Under the pieces are notes generated by a model. It ran no database searches. It had not been told where the DNA came from and saw nothing but the letters and a program-made list of their open reading frames with translations. Shown one piece after another: positions 46,109 to 53,871 of a DNA stretch of 64,000 nt. This stretch comes from Deltaproteobacteria bacterium (GTDB taxonomy: Bacteria; Desulfobacterota; Binatia; UTPRO1). Each line of letters opens with the position of its first letter. The first letter of the stretch is position 1. Both the position numbers and the translations under genes were made by a program. Location of the stretch: the NCBI GenBank assembly GCA_020848745.1, contig JADLHM010000110.1, positions 76,688-140,687 on the forward strand, in the 5' to 3' direction.

Positions 46109-47386
46109 GTGCTCGACATCCGCCTGATCCGCGACCAGCCCGACGCCGTGAAGCGCGCCCTCGCGACCGTCGGCGTGAGCGCGGTCGAGGTCGACGCGCT
46201 CCTCGCCCTCGACGTCGAGCGGCGCGCCGCCATCACCAGGCTCGAGACCCTGAAGGCGGAGCGCGGACAGGCGTCGAAGACGATCGGCGCGCTCAAGGAT
46301 CCCGCCGAGCGCGAGCAGGCGATCGCCGCGACGCGCGGGCTCGGCGCCGAGATCGCCGCCGCCGAGGCCGTCGCCGTCGAGGCGGAGGAGCGGTTCACGG
46401 CCCGCATGCTCGAGACGCCGAACCTGCCGCACCCCGACGTCCCGGTGGGTCCCGACGACTCCGCGAACGTCGTGGTGCGCGAGGTCGGCGCGCCGCGACG
46501 CTTCGACTTCGCGCCGCGGCCGCACTGGGAGCTCGGCGAGGCGCTCGGCATCATCGACTTCGAGCGCGGCGCCAAGATCTCCGGCTCGCGGTTCTACGTG
46601 CTGAAGGGGGACGGAGCCCGCCTGCAGCGCGCGCTCATCAGCTGGATGGTCGACGTGCACGTTCGGCACCACGGCTACACGGAGGTCTATCCCCCCGCGA
46701 TGGTGCGGCGGGATTGTCTCGTCGGCACGGGCAATCTCCCCAAGTTCGGCGACAATCTCTACCGTGACGTCGAGGACGACCTCTGGTTCGTCCCGACCGC
46801 CGAGGTGCCGGTCACGAATCTCTATCGCGACGAGATCTTCGAGCCCGGGACGCTGCCGGTGAAGCACGTCGCGTACACGCCCTGCTTCCGCCGCGAGAAG
46901 ATGTCGGCCGGCCGCGACGTTCGCGGTATCAAACGCGGGCACCAGTTCGACAAGGTCGAGATGGTGAAGTTCGTCGAGCCCGCGACGTCGGACGCCGAGC
47001 TCGCGTCGCTCCTCGACGACGCCGAGGACGTGTGCCGCCGGCTCGGCATCGCACACCGGGTCGTCCAGATGTGCACGGGGGATCTCAGCTTCACGGCCGC
47101 CATGAAGTTCGACGTCGAGCTCTGGGCGCCGGGCTGCGCCGAGTGGCTCGAGGTGAGCTCGTGCTCGAGCTTCCGCGATTTCCAGGCGCGCCGCGCCGGC
47201 ATCCGCTACCGCCCGGCGGCGCAGGCGAAGCCGGAGCTCGTGCACACGCTGAACGGGTCGGGGCTGGCGCTCCCGCGCGTCATGATCGGGGTCCTCGAGA
47301 CGTATCAGCGGTCCGACGGGACGGTCGTGATCCCGGAGCCGCTCCGGCCGTACATGGGCGGCATCGAGGTGCTGCGGCCGCGATGA
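46109..47386 (+). CDS. serS: Seryl-tRNA synthetase
   Basis: GTG 46109, 425 residues. N-terminal coiled-coil tRNA-binding arm (residues 30-100), then class II motif 1, motif 2 (ACFRREKMSAGRDVRGIKRGHQFDKVE, starting YTPCFRRE) and motif 3 (LNGSGLALPRVMIGVLET). SSCSSFRDFQARRAGIRYR is the serine-specific segment. The 3' end is overlapped antisense by a PIN toxin gene (47305-47386). Confidence 0.97.
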   Translation: MLDIRLIRDQPDAVKRALATVGVSAVEVDALLALDVERRAAITRLETLKAERGQASKTIGALKDPAEREQAIAATRGLGAEIAAAEAVAVEAEERFTARMLETPNLPHPDVPVGPDDSANVVVREVGAPRRFDFAPRPHWELGEALGIIDFERGAKISGSRFYVLKGDGARLQRALISWMVDVHVRHHGYTEVYPPAMVRRDCLVGTGNLPKFGDNLYRDVEDDLWFVPTAEVPVTNLYRDEIFEPGTLPVKHVAYTPCFRREKMSAGRDVRGIKRGHQFDKVEMVKFVEPATSDAELASLLDDAEDVCRRLGIAHRVVQMCTGDLSFTAAMKFDVELWAPGCAEWLEVSSCSSFRDFQARRAGIRYRPAAQAKPELVHTLNGSGLALPRVMIGVLETYQRSDGTVVIPEPLRPYMGGIEVLRPR

Positions 47387-47820
47387 GAGGCCGCCGCGGC
47401 GTGCCGCGGAGACTCCTGGCGCAGCACCTTGAGCGGGAACGAGACGTGGCGGCGCAGGGTGACGAAGTGCGCATCGCCCGTTACGAGTACGGCGCCCGTG
47501 TGGCGCGCCGTCAGCGCCAAGAGGACGTCGTTCTGCAGGCGCGCGATCCCGATCTTCTCGTGATGGGCGAAGATTCGGGGGAGGAGCCGGCCGGCCTCCA
47601 GCCAGCAGCGTCGCCACGATGGCGGCTCGATCGCCACCAGGCTTCGCACCAGACGCTCGACGGCTCTTCCGCCTCGCCCCGTGATACCGCGCAGGAGCTC
47701 ACTCGCGACGATCGGACAGAGTCGGACCAGCGGAGCGCCGAGCGCGTCCAGGACGTCGGCGAGCGCGCGTGTCCCGCGCAGGACGTCCACGTGCACGTTC
47801 GTGTCAAAGAAGGCGATCAT
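47305..47820 (-). CDS. PIN-domain toxin (VapC-like)
   Basis: ATG 47820 overlaps the antitoxin gene by 17 bases. PIN features: FFDTNVHVDVL (first Asp), VASELLRG (Glu), LQNDVLLALTARHTGAVLVTGDAHF (Asp cluster). The fold should end near VLRQ (about residue 142); the remaining 28 residues are low-complexity and read through the 3' end of serS on the opposite strand. VapC-type toxins are Mg-dependent RNases that cut tRNA or rRNA when not bound by antitoxin. Confidence 0.85.
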   Translation of the reverse strand: MIAFFDTNVHVDVLRGTRALADVLDALGAPLVRLCPIVASELLRGITGRGGRAVERLVRSLVAIEPPSWRRCWLEAGRLLPRIFAHHEKIGIARLQNDVLLALTARHTGAVLVTGDAHFVTLRRHVSFPLKVLRQESPRHAAAASHRGRSTSMPPMYGRSGSGITTVPSDR

Positions 47821-48004
47821 CGAAGTCGCCGGATCGGGCGGACCCCGCGGTCTCGCGAAGGACGACGTGCGACCGCAACCGCTCCTCCTCTTCGGCGAGC
47901 AGCGTGTTGATAAGCTCCGACTGCGTGGCGACCTTGCGCGCGCGCATCAATCTCCGAAGGCGGGCTTCCGCGACGCGGACGGTGATCGGACGGCGGTCGG
48001 ACAT
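47804..48004 (-). CDS. Ribbon-helix-helix antitoxin (CopG/VapB-like)
   Basis: 66 residues from ATG 48004. PITVRVAEARLRRLMRARKVATQSELINTLLAEEEERLRSH matches a RHH DNA-binding domain (strand ITVRV, then two helices). A toxin-binding tail follows. Its stop lies inside the toxin start region, the usual antitoxin-toxin coupling. It likely represses its own promoter through the inverted repeat at 48020-48048. Confidence 0.8.
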   Translation of the reverse strand: MSDRRPITVRVAEARLRRLMRARKVATQSELINTLLAEEEERLRSHVVLRETAGSARSGDFDDRLL

Positions 48005-48019
48005 GCGAATCTCGCAGCT

Positions 48020-48048
48020 GTATGACGTTCTGGGGTATTTTGTCATAC
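48020..48048 (-). promoter_or_regulatory. Inverted repeat upstream of RHH antitoxin gene
   Basis: GTATGAC (48020-48026) and GTCATAC (48042-48048) form a 7-bp inverted repeat 16 bases upstream of the antitoxin ATG on the minus strand. This is a likely operator for autorepression. Confidence 0.5.
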
Positions 48049-48101
48049 GCCTGTCGCGTGCGGCTGACAATCGGTATTCGTAGGCCCCGCCGTCACCGAC
48101 G

Positions 48102-48608
48102 CTACGCGCGCGCCGGCTGGTCGTCGGTGTCGTCGTCGCGGTCGGCGAGGATCTCGAGGGCGCGGGCGGCGACGCGTCGCTCGCTCGGGAAGGTGAGCAG
48201 CGTGAGCGCCTCGTCGGCCGGAAACCACGAGGCGTCGTCGACCTCGTCGTCGTGGTCGGTGGTCGAGCCGGAGCGGTATTCGAGCAGGTAGAAATGGACG
48301 AGCTTGTGGCGGCGGACCGCACGCCCGCCGTCGTTCACGCTGAACCAGATGTCGATCGCCTCGAGCGGGGCGCGTACGTGGCCCACGAGCCCGGTTTCCT
48401 CCGCGACCTCGCGCGCGGCGGTCGCCTCGAGCGTCTCGCCGGGCTCCTGCTTGCCTTTCGGGAGCTGCCAGCGCGTCCGTCCCTTGGTGGCGATCAGCCC
48501 GAACGCGACGCCTTCCGGGGTGCGCCGATAGATGACGCCGCCGGCCGAGATCTCCGAGCGGATCTTCGGACGAGGGCGGCGGGGACGTCCGCGCGGCGGC
48601 TGCGGCAT
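48102..48608 (-). CDS. Nudix hydrolase
   Basis: 168 residues. A Pro/Arg-rich N-terminus (to about residue 17) is followed by SAGGVIYRR and the Nudix box GKQEPGETLEATAAREVAEETGL (Gx5Ex7REUxEExGU). WQLPKGK before it is typical of Ap4A/MutT-like members. It probably hydrolyses a nucleoside diphosphate derivative; the substrate is not defined by sequence. Starts at ATG 48608. Confidence 0.9.
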   Translation of the reverse strand: MPQPPRGRPRRPRPKIRSEISAGGVIYRRTPEGVAFGLIATKGRTRWQLPKGKQEPGETLEATAAREVAEETGLVGHVRAPLEAIDIWFSVNDGGRAVRRHKLVHFYLLEYRSGSTTDHDDEVDDASWFPADEALTLLTFPSERRVAARALEILADRDDDTDDQPARA

Positions 48609-48684
48609 GACGGCATTGAACCACAGGCCGTTCGTCGGTCCAACCCGAACGAGCGCGAAAGTGCTCGCCGCCGCGCCCCTTTTC

Positions 48685-49395
48685 TCAGCGTTCCCGGGCG
48701 CGGCGACGCGACTGGCGGAAGGATTCGAGCGCCATTTCGAGATGACGGCGGTAGATCGGCTCGAAATCGGCGCCGGTCTCGAGGAGCGACTCCAGCATGG
48801 GGCGGAAGAGCTGGAAGCCGAGAGTCGCGGTGAGCATGAGGGCGGCGACGGCGCGGGCGTCGACGTCGGCGGCGCGCGCGGCGGCGAGGTCGCGCCGGTA
48901 GCCGTCGAGGAGGTGGGTCATCGACTCGCGGTGGGTCGCGAACACGTCCTCGGTGAGGAGCTCGGTGAGGATGCCCCAGGCGATGAGCCGCACGTAGTGG
49001 GGCGCGCGCGCCTGGGCCGAGAAGAGGAGCGACACGAGCGGCCCCGGACTGCGCGTCGCCTCCACCCCCGTGTAGAGGTCGAGCACGCGCGCCAGCTGGC
49101 GCGCGAAGGGTTGCCGCAAGGTTTCTTTGAGGAGGCCGGCCTTGCCCCCGAAGTAGCGGTGGATCAGGCCGAAGGAGACGCCGGCCCGGTCGCCGAGCTC
49201 GGCGAGGCCGAAGCCGTCGGGTCCCTTCTTCGCCATGAGCTCGGTCGCGGCGGCGACGATCGCCGCGACCGTCGCGTCGCGGTCGCGCGACGAGCCGGCG
49301 CGTCGCCGTGCCTTGCCCTCGCCGGCGGGCGCGCGGCGGCGCGGCGGGGACGGCGCGTCCGGCGAACGCGCGCAAGGGCTTGCACGGCGGGGCAC
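48685..49395 (-). CDS. TetR-family transcriptional regulator
   Basis: 236 residues from GTG 49395; the first 40 are a Pro/Arg-rich extension. The HTH is VAAIVAAATELMAKKGPDGFGLAELGDRAGVSFGLIHRYFGGKAGLLKETL, typical of TetR. The C-terminal helical domain should bind a ligand, plausibly an acyl-CoA given its neighbours. It lies 13 bases downstream of the MaoC gene on the same strand and probably controls the divergent region at 50273-50395. Confidence 0.85.
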   Translation of the reverse strand: MPRRASPCARSPDAPSPPRRRAPAGEGKARRRAGSSRDRDATVAAIVAAATELMAKKGPDGFGLAELGDRAGVSFGLIHRYFGGKAGLLKETLRQPFARQLARVLDLYTGVEATRSPGPLVSLLFSAQARAPHYVRLIAWGILTELLTEDVFATHRESMTHLLDGYRRDLAAARAADVDARAVAALMLTATLGFQLFRPMLESLLETGADFEPIYRRHLEMALESFRQSRRRARER

Positions 49396-49408
49396 GGCGG
49401 CAGGGACT

Positions 49409-50272
49409 CTAGCCGAGCGTGACCCGCGCGTTGGTGATGACGACCTGATCGCGCTCTTTCGCCTTCGCCTGCACGACGACGTCGGTCGGCGACTCCTGCC
49501 ACATCTCCGTGACGATCGTCTCGCCCGGCATCACCGGTCGCGCGAAGCGCACCCGGATCGAGCGGAAGCGCGTCGGATCGTCGCCGGCGTACGCCTGGAG
49601 CACGGCTCGGCCGACGTTCGCGAAGGTGCAGAGCCCGTGGAGGATCGGCTTGTCGAAGCCGCCCATCCGGGCGAAGCCCGGGTCGGCGTGGAGCGGGTTC
49701 TTGTCGCCGGAGAGGCGATAGAGGAGCGCCTGGTGGGTGAGCGTCGGCGTTTCGACGATCGTGTCGGGCGCGCGCTTCGGCGCCTCGTTGGTCGCCGCCG
49801 GACCGGGCGCGCCGCCGAAGCCGCCCTCGCCGCGGAGGAAGATGCCGAACTCGTTCTTGAAGATGGGCTTCCCGCCGTCGCGCGTCGTGATCGCCTCGAT
49901 CACGACGAGGGCGCCCTTGCCCTTGTCGTAGATGCCGGTGATCTTGCCGGTCGTCGTGGCGGTGGCGGCGGTCGGAATCGGCGTCTCCAGTACCTCGAGG
50001 TACTGCTCGCCGTGGAGCAGCATCATCGGATTGAAGGAGAGGGCCGGGACGTCCATGAGCCCCATGAGCATCGGGAAGCTCGGGATCACGCCGAAGGTCG
50101 GGAGCGCGCGGAGCCCGTTCTCGAACGTGTACTGCAGCACCTGGGGGCTGGTCTGGTCCTGCCCGATGCCGACGCCCGCGCCGAGCGCGTAGAGCATCAG
50201 CGCATCCTCGTTCCAGCTGAAGTCGACGGCCGGCAGCGCGGCGCCCAGGGCTTTGTCGAGATCGATCGGCAT
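49409..50272 (-). CDS. MaoC-like enoyl-CoA hydratase (double hotdog)
   Basis: 287 residues. The second hotdog domain has RLSGDKNPLHADPGFARMGGFDKPILHGLC, with the Asp-x4-His hydratase 2 motif. The N-terminal half is a degenerate hotdog (DFSWNEDALMLYALGAG). This layout matches eukaryotic-type (R)-hydratases/MaoC proteins that hydrate enoyl-CoA in the breakdown of long or branched acyl-CoA and steroid side chains. It is divergent from the acyl-CoA dehydrogenase pair, supporting a shared pathway. Confidence 0.88.
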   Translation of the reverse strand: MPIDLDKALGAALPAVDFSWNEDALMLYALGAGVGIGQDQTSPQVLQYTFENGLRALPTFGVIPSFPMLMGLMDVPALSFNPMMLLHGEQYLEVLETPIPTAATATTTGKITGIYDKGKGALVVIEAITTRDGGKPIFKNEFGIFLRGEGGFGGAPGPAATNEAPKRAPDTIVETPTLTHQALLYRLSGDKNPLHADPGFARMGGFDKPILHGLCTFANVGRAVLQAYAGDDPTRFRSIRVRFARPVMPGETIVTEMWQESPTDVVVQAKAKERDQVVITNARVTLG

Positions 50273-50310
50273 GCGTGCGCTCCTTGCGACGGGGTGTGGC
50301 TCAGCGCATA

Positions 50311-50329
50311 TGCAAGGTCTTGCAACAAG
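50311..50329. promoter_or_regulatory. TetR operator-like inverted repeat in the divergent region
   Basis: TGCAAG-GT-CTTGCA (50311-50324), with an overlapping CTTG...CAAG (50319-50329), lies between MaoC and the acyl-CoA dehydrogenase genes. TTGCAA (50320-50325), 17 bases, then TAGGGA is a possible plus-strand promoter overlapping it. Suggested site for the adjacent TetR protein. Confidence 0.4.
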
Positions 50330-50395
50330 TAAAGGCCCGTCCTAGGGACACTGCCGGTGCTTCGACCGGCAGAGCTTGAAGGGAGGGTCGTCCGC

Positions 50396-51517
50396 ATGGA
50401 TTTCGGTTTCACCCCCGAGCAGGACGCGCTGCGCGCGCAGGCTCGTCGCCTGCTCGATCAGGAGCTGCCGCTCGATCGCATCCTCGCCTGGAGCGCCGAT
50501 CCGAGCACGCTCGATCGCGCGCTCTGGAAGAAGACCGCCGTGCTCGGCTGGGCCGGCCTCACCGTTCCCGAGGCGCACGGCGGCCTCGGACTCGGCGCCG
50601 TCGATCTGATCGTGTTGCTCGAGGAGATGGGCAAGAGCCTCTGCCCCTTGCCGCTCGCGTCGACGGATCTCGCGGTCGCGGCGCTCGTGGCGCTCGGCGA
50701 CGACGCGGCGCGGGCGGCCTGGCTTCCCGGCATCGCGGCCGGCGATGTCGTGGCGACCGTCGCGATCGCCGAGGCGAGCGACGTGCCGACCGCCGACGGC
50801 ATTGCCGCGACCGCGACCGCTCGCGGCGGCGACGTCGTGCTCGACGGCGCGAAACTGTTCGTGTCCGACGGGCAGCACGCGGACCTGCTGCTGGTCGCGG
50901 CGCGCGAGGGCCGGGGCACGAGCCTCTTCGCGGTGCCTGCCGACACGCCCGGCGTGACCGCGAGCCCGCTCGTGGTTGTCGACGCGACCAAGCCCGCGGC
51001 GGAGATCCGGCTCGCCGGCGCCGTCGTGCCGGCGAGCGCCCGCCTCGGGGGCATCGGCGGCGCGTGGCCGACCCTGGCGCGGCTCCTCGACCGCCAGATC
51101 ATCACCCACGCGGCCGAGATGGTTGGCGCCGCCGACGCCGCGCTCCGCATGGCGGTCGAGTACGCGAAGGTGCGCCAGCAGTTCGGCTCGCCGATCGGGC
51201 GCTTCCAGGGTGTGAAGCACCGTTGCGCCGAGATACTCTGCGACGTCGAGTCGGCGCGGTCGCTCGTCTACTACGCCGCCTGGGCCCTCGATCATGCGCC
51301 GAGCGAAGCCCCCGCCTACGCCTCCATGGCGAAGGCCGCCGCGTCGGAGGCCCTCGATACCGCCGGCGAGGAGTGCGTCCAGATCCACGGCGCCATCGGC
51401 TACACCTGGGAGTGTCACGCTCACCTCTTCTACAAGCGCGGGCGCCAGAGCCATGTATGGCTCGGCGCTCCCGACGAGCACTACGAGCGCGTGATGCGGT
51501 CGCTCGCGCAGGCCTGA
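50396..51517 (+). CDS. Acyl-CoA dehydrogenase family protein (subunit 1 of a pair)
   Basis: ATG 50396, 373 residues. Typical acyl-CoA dehydrogenase segments: LGWAGLTVPEAHGGLGLGAVDLIVLLEEMGK, RQQFGSPIGRFQGVKHRCAEI and CVQIHGAIGYTWECHAHLFYKRGR. The FAD-side middle domain is shorter and less conserved than in classic members. Adjacent unlike pairs of this type form heterotetramers in steroid side-chain breakdown in actinobacteria. That these two do so is inference. Twelve bases separate it from the next gene. Confidence 0.88.
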   Translation: MDFGFTPEQDALRAQARRLLDQELPLDRILAWSADPSTLDRALWKKTAVLGWAGLTVPEAHGGLGLGAVDLIVLLEEMGKSLCPLPLASTDLAVAALVALGDDAARAAWLPGIAAGDVVATVAIAEASDVPTADGIAATATARGGDVVLDGAKLFVSDGQHADLLLVAAREGRGTSLFAVPADTPGVTASPLVVVDATKPAAEIRLAGAVVPASARLGGIGGAWPTLARLLDRQIITHAAEMVGAADAALRMAVEYAKVRQQFGSPIGRFQGVKHRCAEILCDVESARSLVYYAAWALDHAPSEAPAYASMAKAAASEALDTAGEECVQIHGAIGYTWECHAHLFYKRGRQSHVWLGAPDEHYERVMRSLAQA

Positions 51518-51528
51518 GAGGAGCTGCC

Positions 51529-52719
51529 ATGGACTTCACCTTCAGCCCCGAGGAAGAGGCCTTCCGCGCCGAGGTGCGCGCCTTCATCCGCGATCACCTG
51601 CCGAAGCGCTCCGGCCAGGACCAGATGGACGTCGAGGAGGGCATGAGCGACCTCCCGGCGCTCTACCAGTGGAACCAGGACCTGCACGCCAAGCGCTGGG
51701 TCGGCTTCAACTGGCCGCGCGAGGTCGGCGGCGGCGGGGGCACGATCAGCGAGCAGATGATCCTCAAGGAGGAGATGGCGCGCGTGAAGGCGCCGATGCT
51801 CGGCCTCTCCTACATGGGGCTCGCCTGGGTCGGTCCAGCGCTCATCAAGTACGGCACGCAGGAGCAGCGGGACCGGCACATCGGACCGATCCTGCGCGGC
51901 GAGATCCAGTGGTGCACCGGCTATTCCGAGCCGGGCGCGGGCAGCGACCTCGCCGCCCTCCAGTGCAAGGCCGTCCGCGACGGCGACGACTACGTCGTGA
52001 ACGGGCAGAAGATCTGGACGAGCCTCGCGATGTGGGCGCAGTGGATGATCCTCCTCGTGCGCACGGACCCGCACGCGTCGAAGCACCTCGGCATCACCTG
52101 CCTCCTCGTGCCCATGAGCACGCCCGGCATCACGGTGAAGCCGATCAAGGAAATGAACGGCGGCGCCATGTTCGCCGAGGTCTTCTTCGAGGAGGTACGG
52201 GTGCCGGTGGCGAACCGGCTCGGCGCGGAAGGGCAGGGCTGGGACGTCACGAAGGACGCGCTCGCCAACGAGCGGAGCTCGATCGCCGACGTCTGGGCGT
52301 TGAAGCACCGGCTGGAAGCCATCCGCGACCTTGCCACGCGCCGCACGCGGCGCGGCCGACCCGCGATCGAGGATCCCGCCATCCGGCAACGCATCGCGCG
52401 CATGGAGACCCAGGTCGAGGCCATGCGCTTGAACGGCCTGCGTTTCGTCACCAAGCAGCTCCGCGGCGAGCCCCTCGGGGCCGAGACCTCCATCAACAAG
52501 CTCATCCGCGCCCGCATCGAGATCGAATCGGGTCGGCTCGCCCGCGACATCGAGGGGTCGTTCGGCATCCTCGCCAAGAAGTCGCCGCACGCGGTCGACA
52601 AGGGGCGGTGGCAGAAGGTCATGCTGTCGTGGCCGCCGTTCGTGATCGGCGGCGGTACACCGAACATCCAGAAGAACGTGATCGCGGAGCGGATCCTCGG
52701 TCTGCCGCACGACGTCTGA
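51529..52719 (+). CDS. Acyl-CoA dehydrogenase family protein (subunit 2 of a pair)
   Basis: 396 residues from ATG 51529, GAGAGGAG ribosome site. It carries the better FAD-binding segment: QWCTGYSEPGAGSDLAALQCKAVRDGDDYVVNGQKIWTSLA, the hallmark of the family. FNWPREVGGGGGT and LARDIEGSFGIL fit the N- and C-terminal helical domains. Together with the preceding gene and MaoC it suggests desaturation then hydration of an acyl-CoA. Confidence 0.9.
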   Translation: MDFTFSPEEEAFRAEVRAFIRDHLPKRSGQDQMDVEEGMSDLPALYQWNQDLHAKRWVGFNWPREVGGGGGTISEQMILKEEMARVKAPMLGLSYMGLAWVGPALIKYGTQEQRDRHIGPILRGEIQWCTGYSEPGAGSDLAALQCKAVRDGDDYVVNGQKIWTSLAMWAQWMILLVRTDPHASKHLGITCLLVPMSTPGITVKPIKEMNGGAMFAEVFFEEVRVPVANRLGAEGQGWDVTKDALANERSSIADVWALKHRLEAIRDLATRRTRRGRPAIEDPAIRQRIARMETQVEAMRLNGLRFVTKQLRGEPLGAETSINKLIRARIEIESGRLARDIEGSFGILAKKSPHAVDKGRWQKVMLSWPPFVIGGGTPNIQKNVIAERILGLPHDV

Positions 52720-53091
52720 GCGTCAATCTCTCGCCGATCGACGTCTCCGCGGCGTTCATGCTCCGTACGCCGGCGGAGCGTGACCGCCGCGTCCGCCCCC
52801 GCGCTGTGCTCGTCGCGTGCGCGGACCCGCGCGCATGTCGCATGACAGCGCCCCCCGGGCGCCCCCGCCGCGCCGCGCCTGCGCCGCGGCCGGCGTCCTG
52901 AAAGCCCACTGACTCCACGAGGTTCGGCGTGTCGAATGCGTGCGCGGGCGCGGAGTGCGGCGCGCTCACGCCGTGCGCCTTGTCGTCGGGCTTGGCGGCA
53001 AGCGGTGGGCCCGTCGTGCCCGCGGCGCGCCTGGCGTGGATCTTGCGATCGAGTGCGTCGCCATCCCACTCGCTACGCGAAAGGTCGATGC
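52720..53091 (+). other. Intergenic region before the sigma factor gene
   Basis: 372 bases. The first half is G+C-rich with no supported gene and no clear terminator for the dehydrogenase operon. The last 60 bases hold a sigma-54-like promoter (53032-53046). Short frames here look like noise. Confidence 0.5.
53032..53046 (+). promoter_or_regulatory. Sigma-54-like promoter upstream of sigma-28-type gene
   Basis: TGGC (53032-53035), exactly 7 bases, then TTGC (53043-53046) matches the -24/-12 consensus TGGCACGNNNNTTGC at the invariant GG and GC. Transcription would begin near 53058, about 34 bases before ATG 53092. Confidence 0.45.
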
Positions 53092-53862
53092 ATGGAAGCC
53101 GCGCTGAGAGTCGAGCCGCAGAGAGCCAAAGCGTCCGACCACGCGTTCGCCCCGGGGACGAGCGCCGACACGGTCCTGCGGCGCCATCTGCCGCTCGTGC
53201 GCGACGTCGCGCATCAGGTCGCGTGCCGGAAGCCGCCGCACGTCGAGGTCGACGAGCTGATGAGCTGGGGCATGGAAGGTCTGCTCGACGCCTATCGGCG
53301 TTTCCGCCCGGACAAGCACGCTTCGTTCCGGACCTACGCGCGGTTCCGCGTCCGCGGCGTCATCATGGACAACCTCCGCGAGCGCGACCTGCTGTCGCGG
53401 ACGGCGCGGCGCAAGGCCGTGCTGCTCGAGCGGACGCGCGCCAAGCTCGAAGCCACACTCGGCCGCGCGCCCGGTGAGGCCGAGATCGCGGCGACGCTCA
53501 GAATCGACCTCGGGAAGCTCCGCAGCATGACCAGAGAAACCGAGTTCGGCACGGTCTCGGTCGAGGACCTGCGGACGACGGACGACCGCGTGTACGAGGT
53601 CGATCGTCACATGCCGGACCACGCCGCCGACCCGCTGCGCGCGATCCTCGGGCGCGAGCGCGCTCGGCTCGTGAACGCGGCCATCGGCCGTCTGCCCGAG
53701 AAGGAGCACGCCGCGGTCACGCTCTACTACAAGAGCGATCGCACGATGCGGGAGGTGGCCGACGCGCTCGGCCTCAGCGAGTCGCGCGTGTCGCAGCTCC
53801 ACTCGCAGGCCCTCGGCCGCTTGCGCGCCCTGCTCGCGGACGACCTCCTGAGCGCCGACTGA
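53092..53862 (+). CDS. RNA polymerase sigma factor, FliA/WhiG (sigma-28) type
   Basis: 256 residues from ATG 53092. Region 2: HLPLVRDVAHQVACRKPPHVEVDELMSWGMEGLLDAYRRF and ASFRTYARFRVRGVIMDNLRERDLLSR. Region 3: RTRAKLEATLGRAPGEAEIA. Region 4: LPEKEHAAVTLYYKSDRTMREVADALGLSESRVSQLHSQALGRLRALL. This is the motility/sporulation-type sigma group. No flagellar genes are nearby; it is followed after 9 bases by a hybrid histidine kinase gene, so the two probably share a message. Confidence 0.9.
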   Translation: MEAALRVEPQRAKASDHAFAPGTSADTVLRRHLPLVRDVAHQVACRKPPHVEVDELMSWGMEGLLDAYRRFRPDKHASFRTYARFRVRGVIMDNLRERDLLSRTARRKAVLLERTRAKLEATLGRAPGEAEIAATLRIDLGKLRSMTRETEFGTVSVEDLRTTDDRVYEVDRHMPDHAADPLRAILGRERARLVNAAIGRLPEKEHAAVTLYYKSDRTMREVADALGLSESRVSQLHSQALGRLRALLADDLLSAD

Positions 53863-53871
53863 CGAAGGCGC

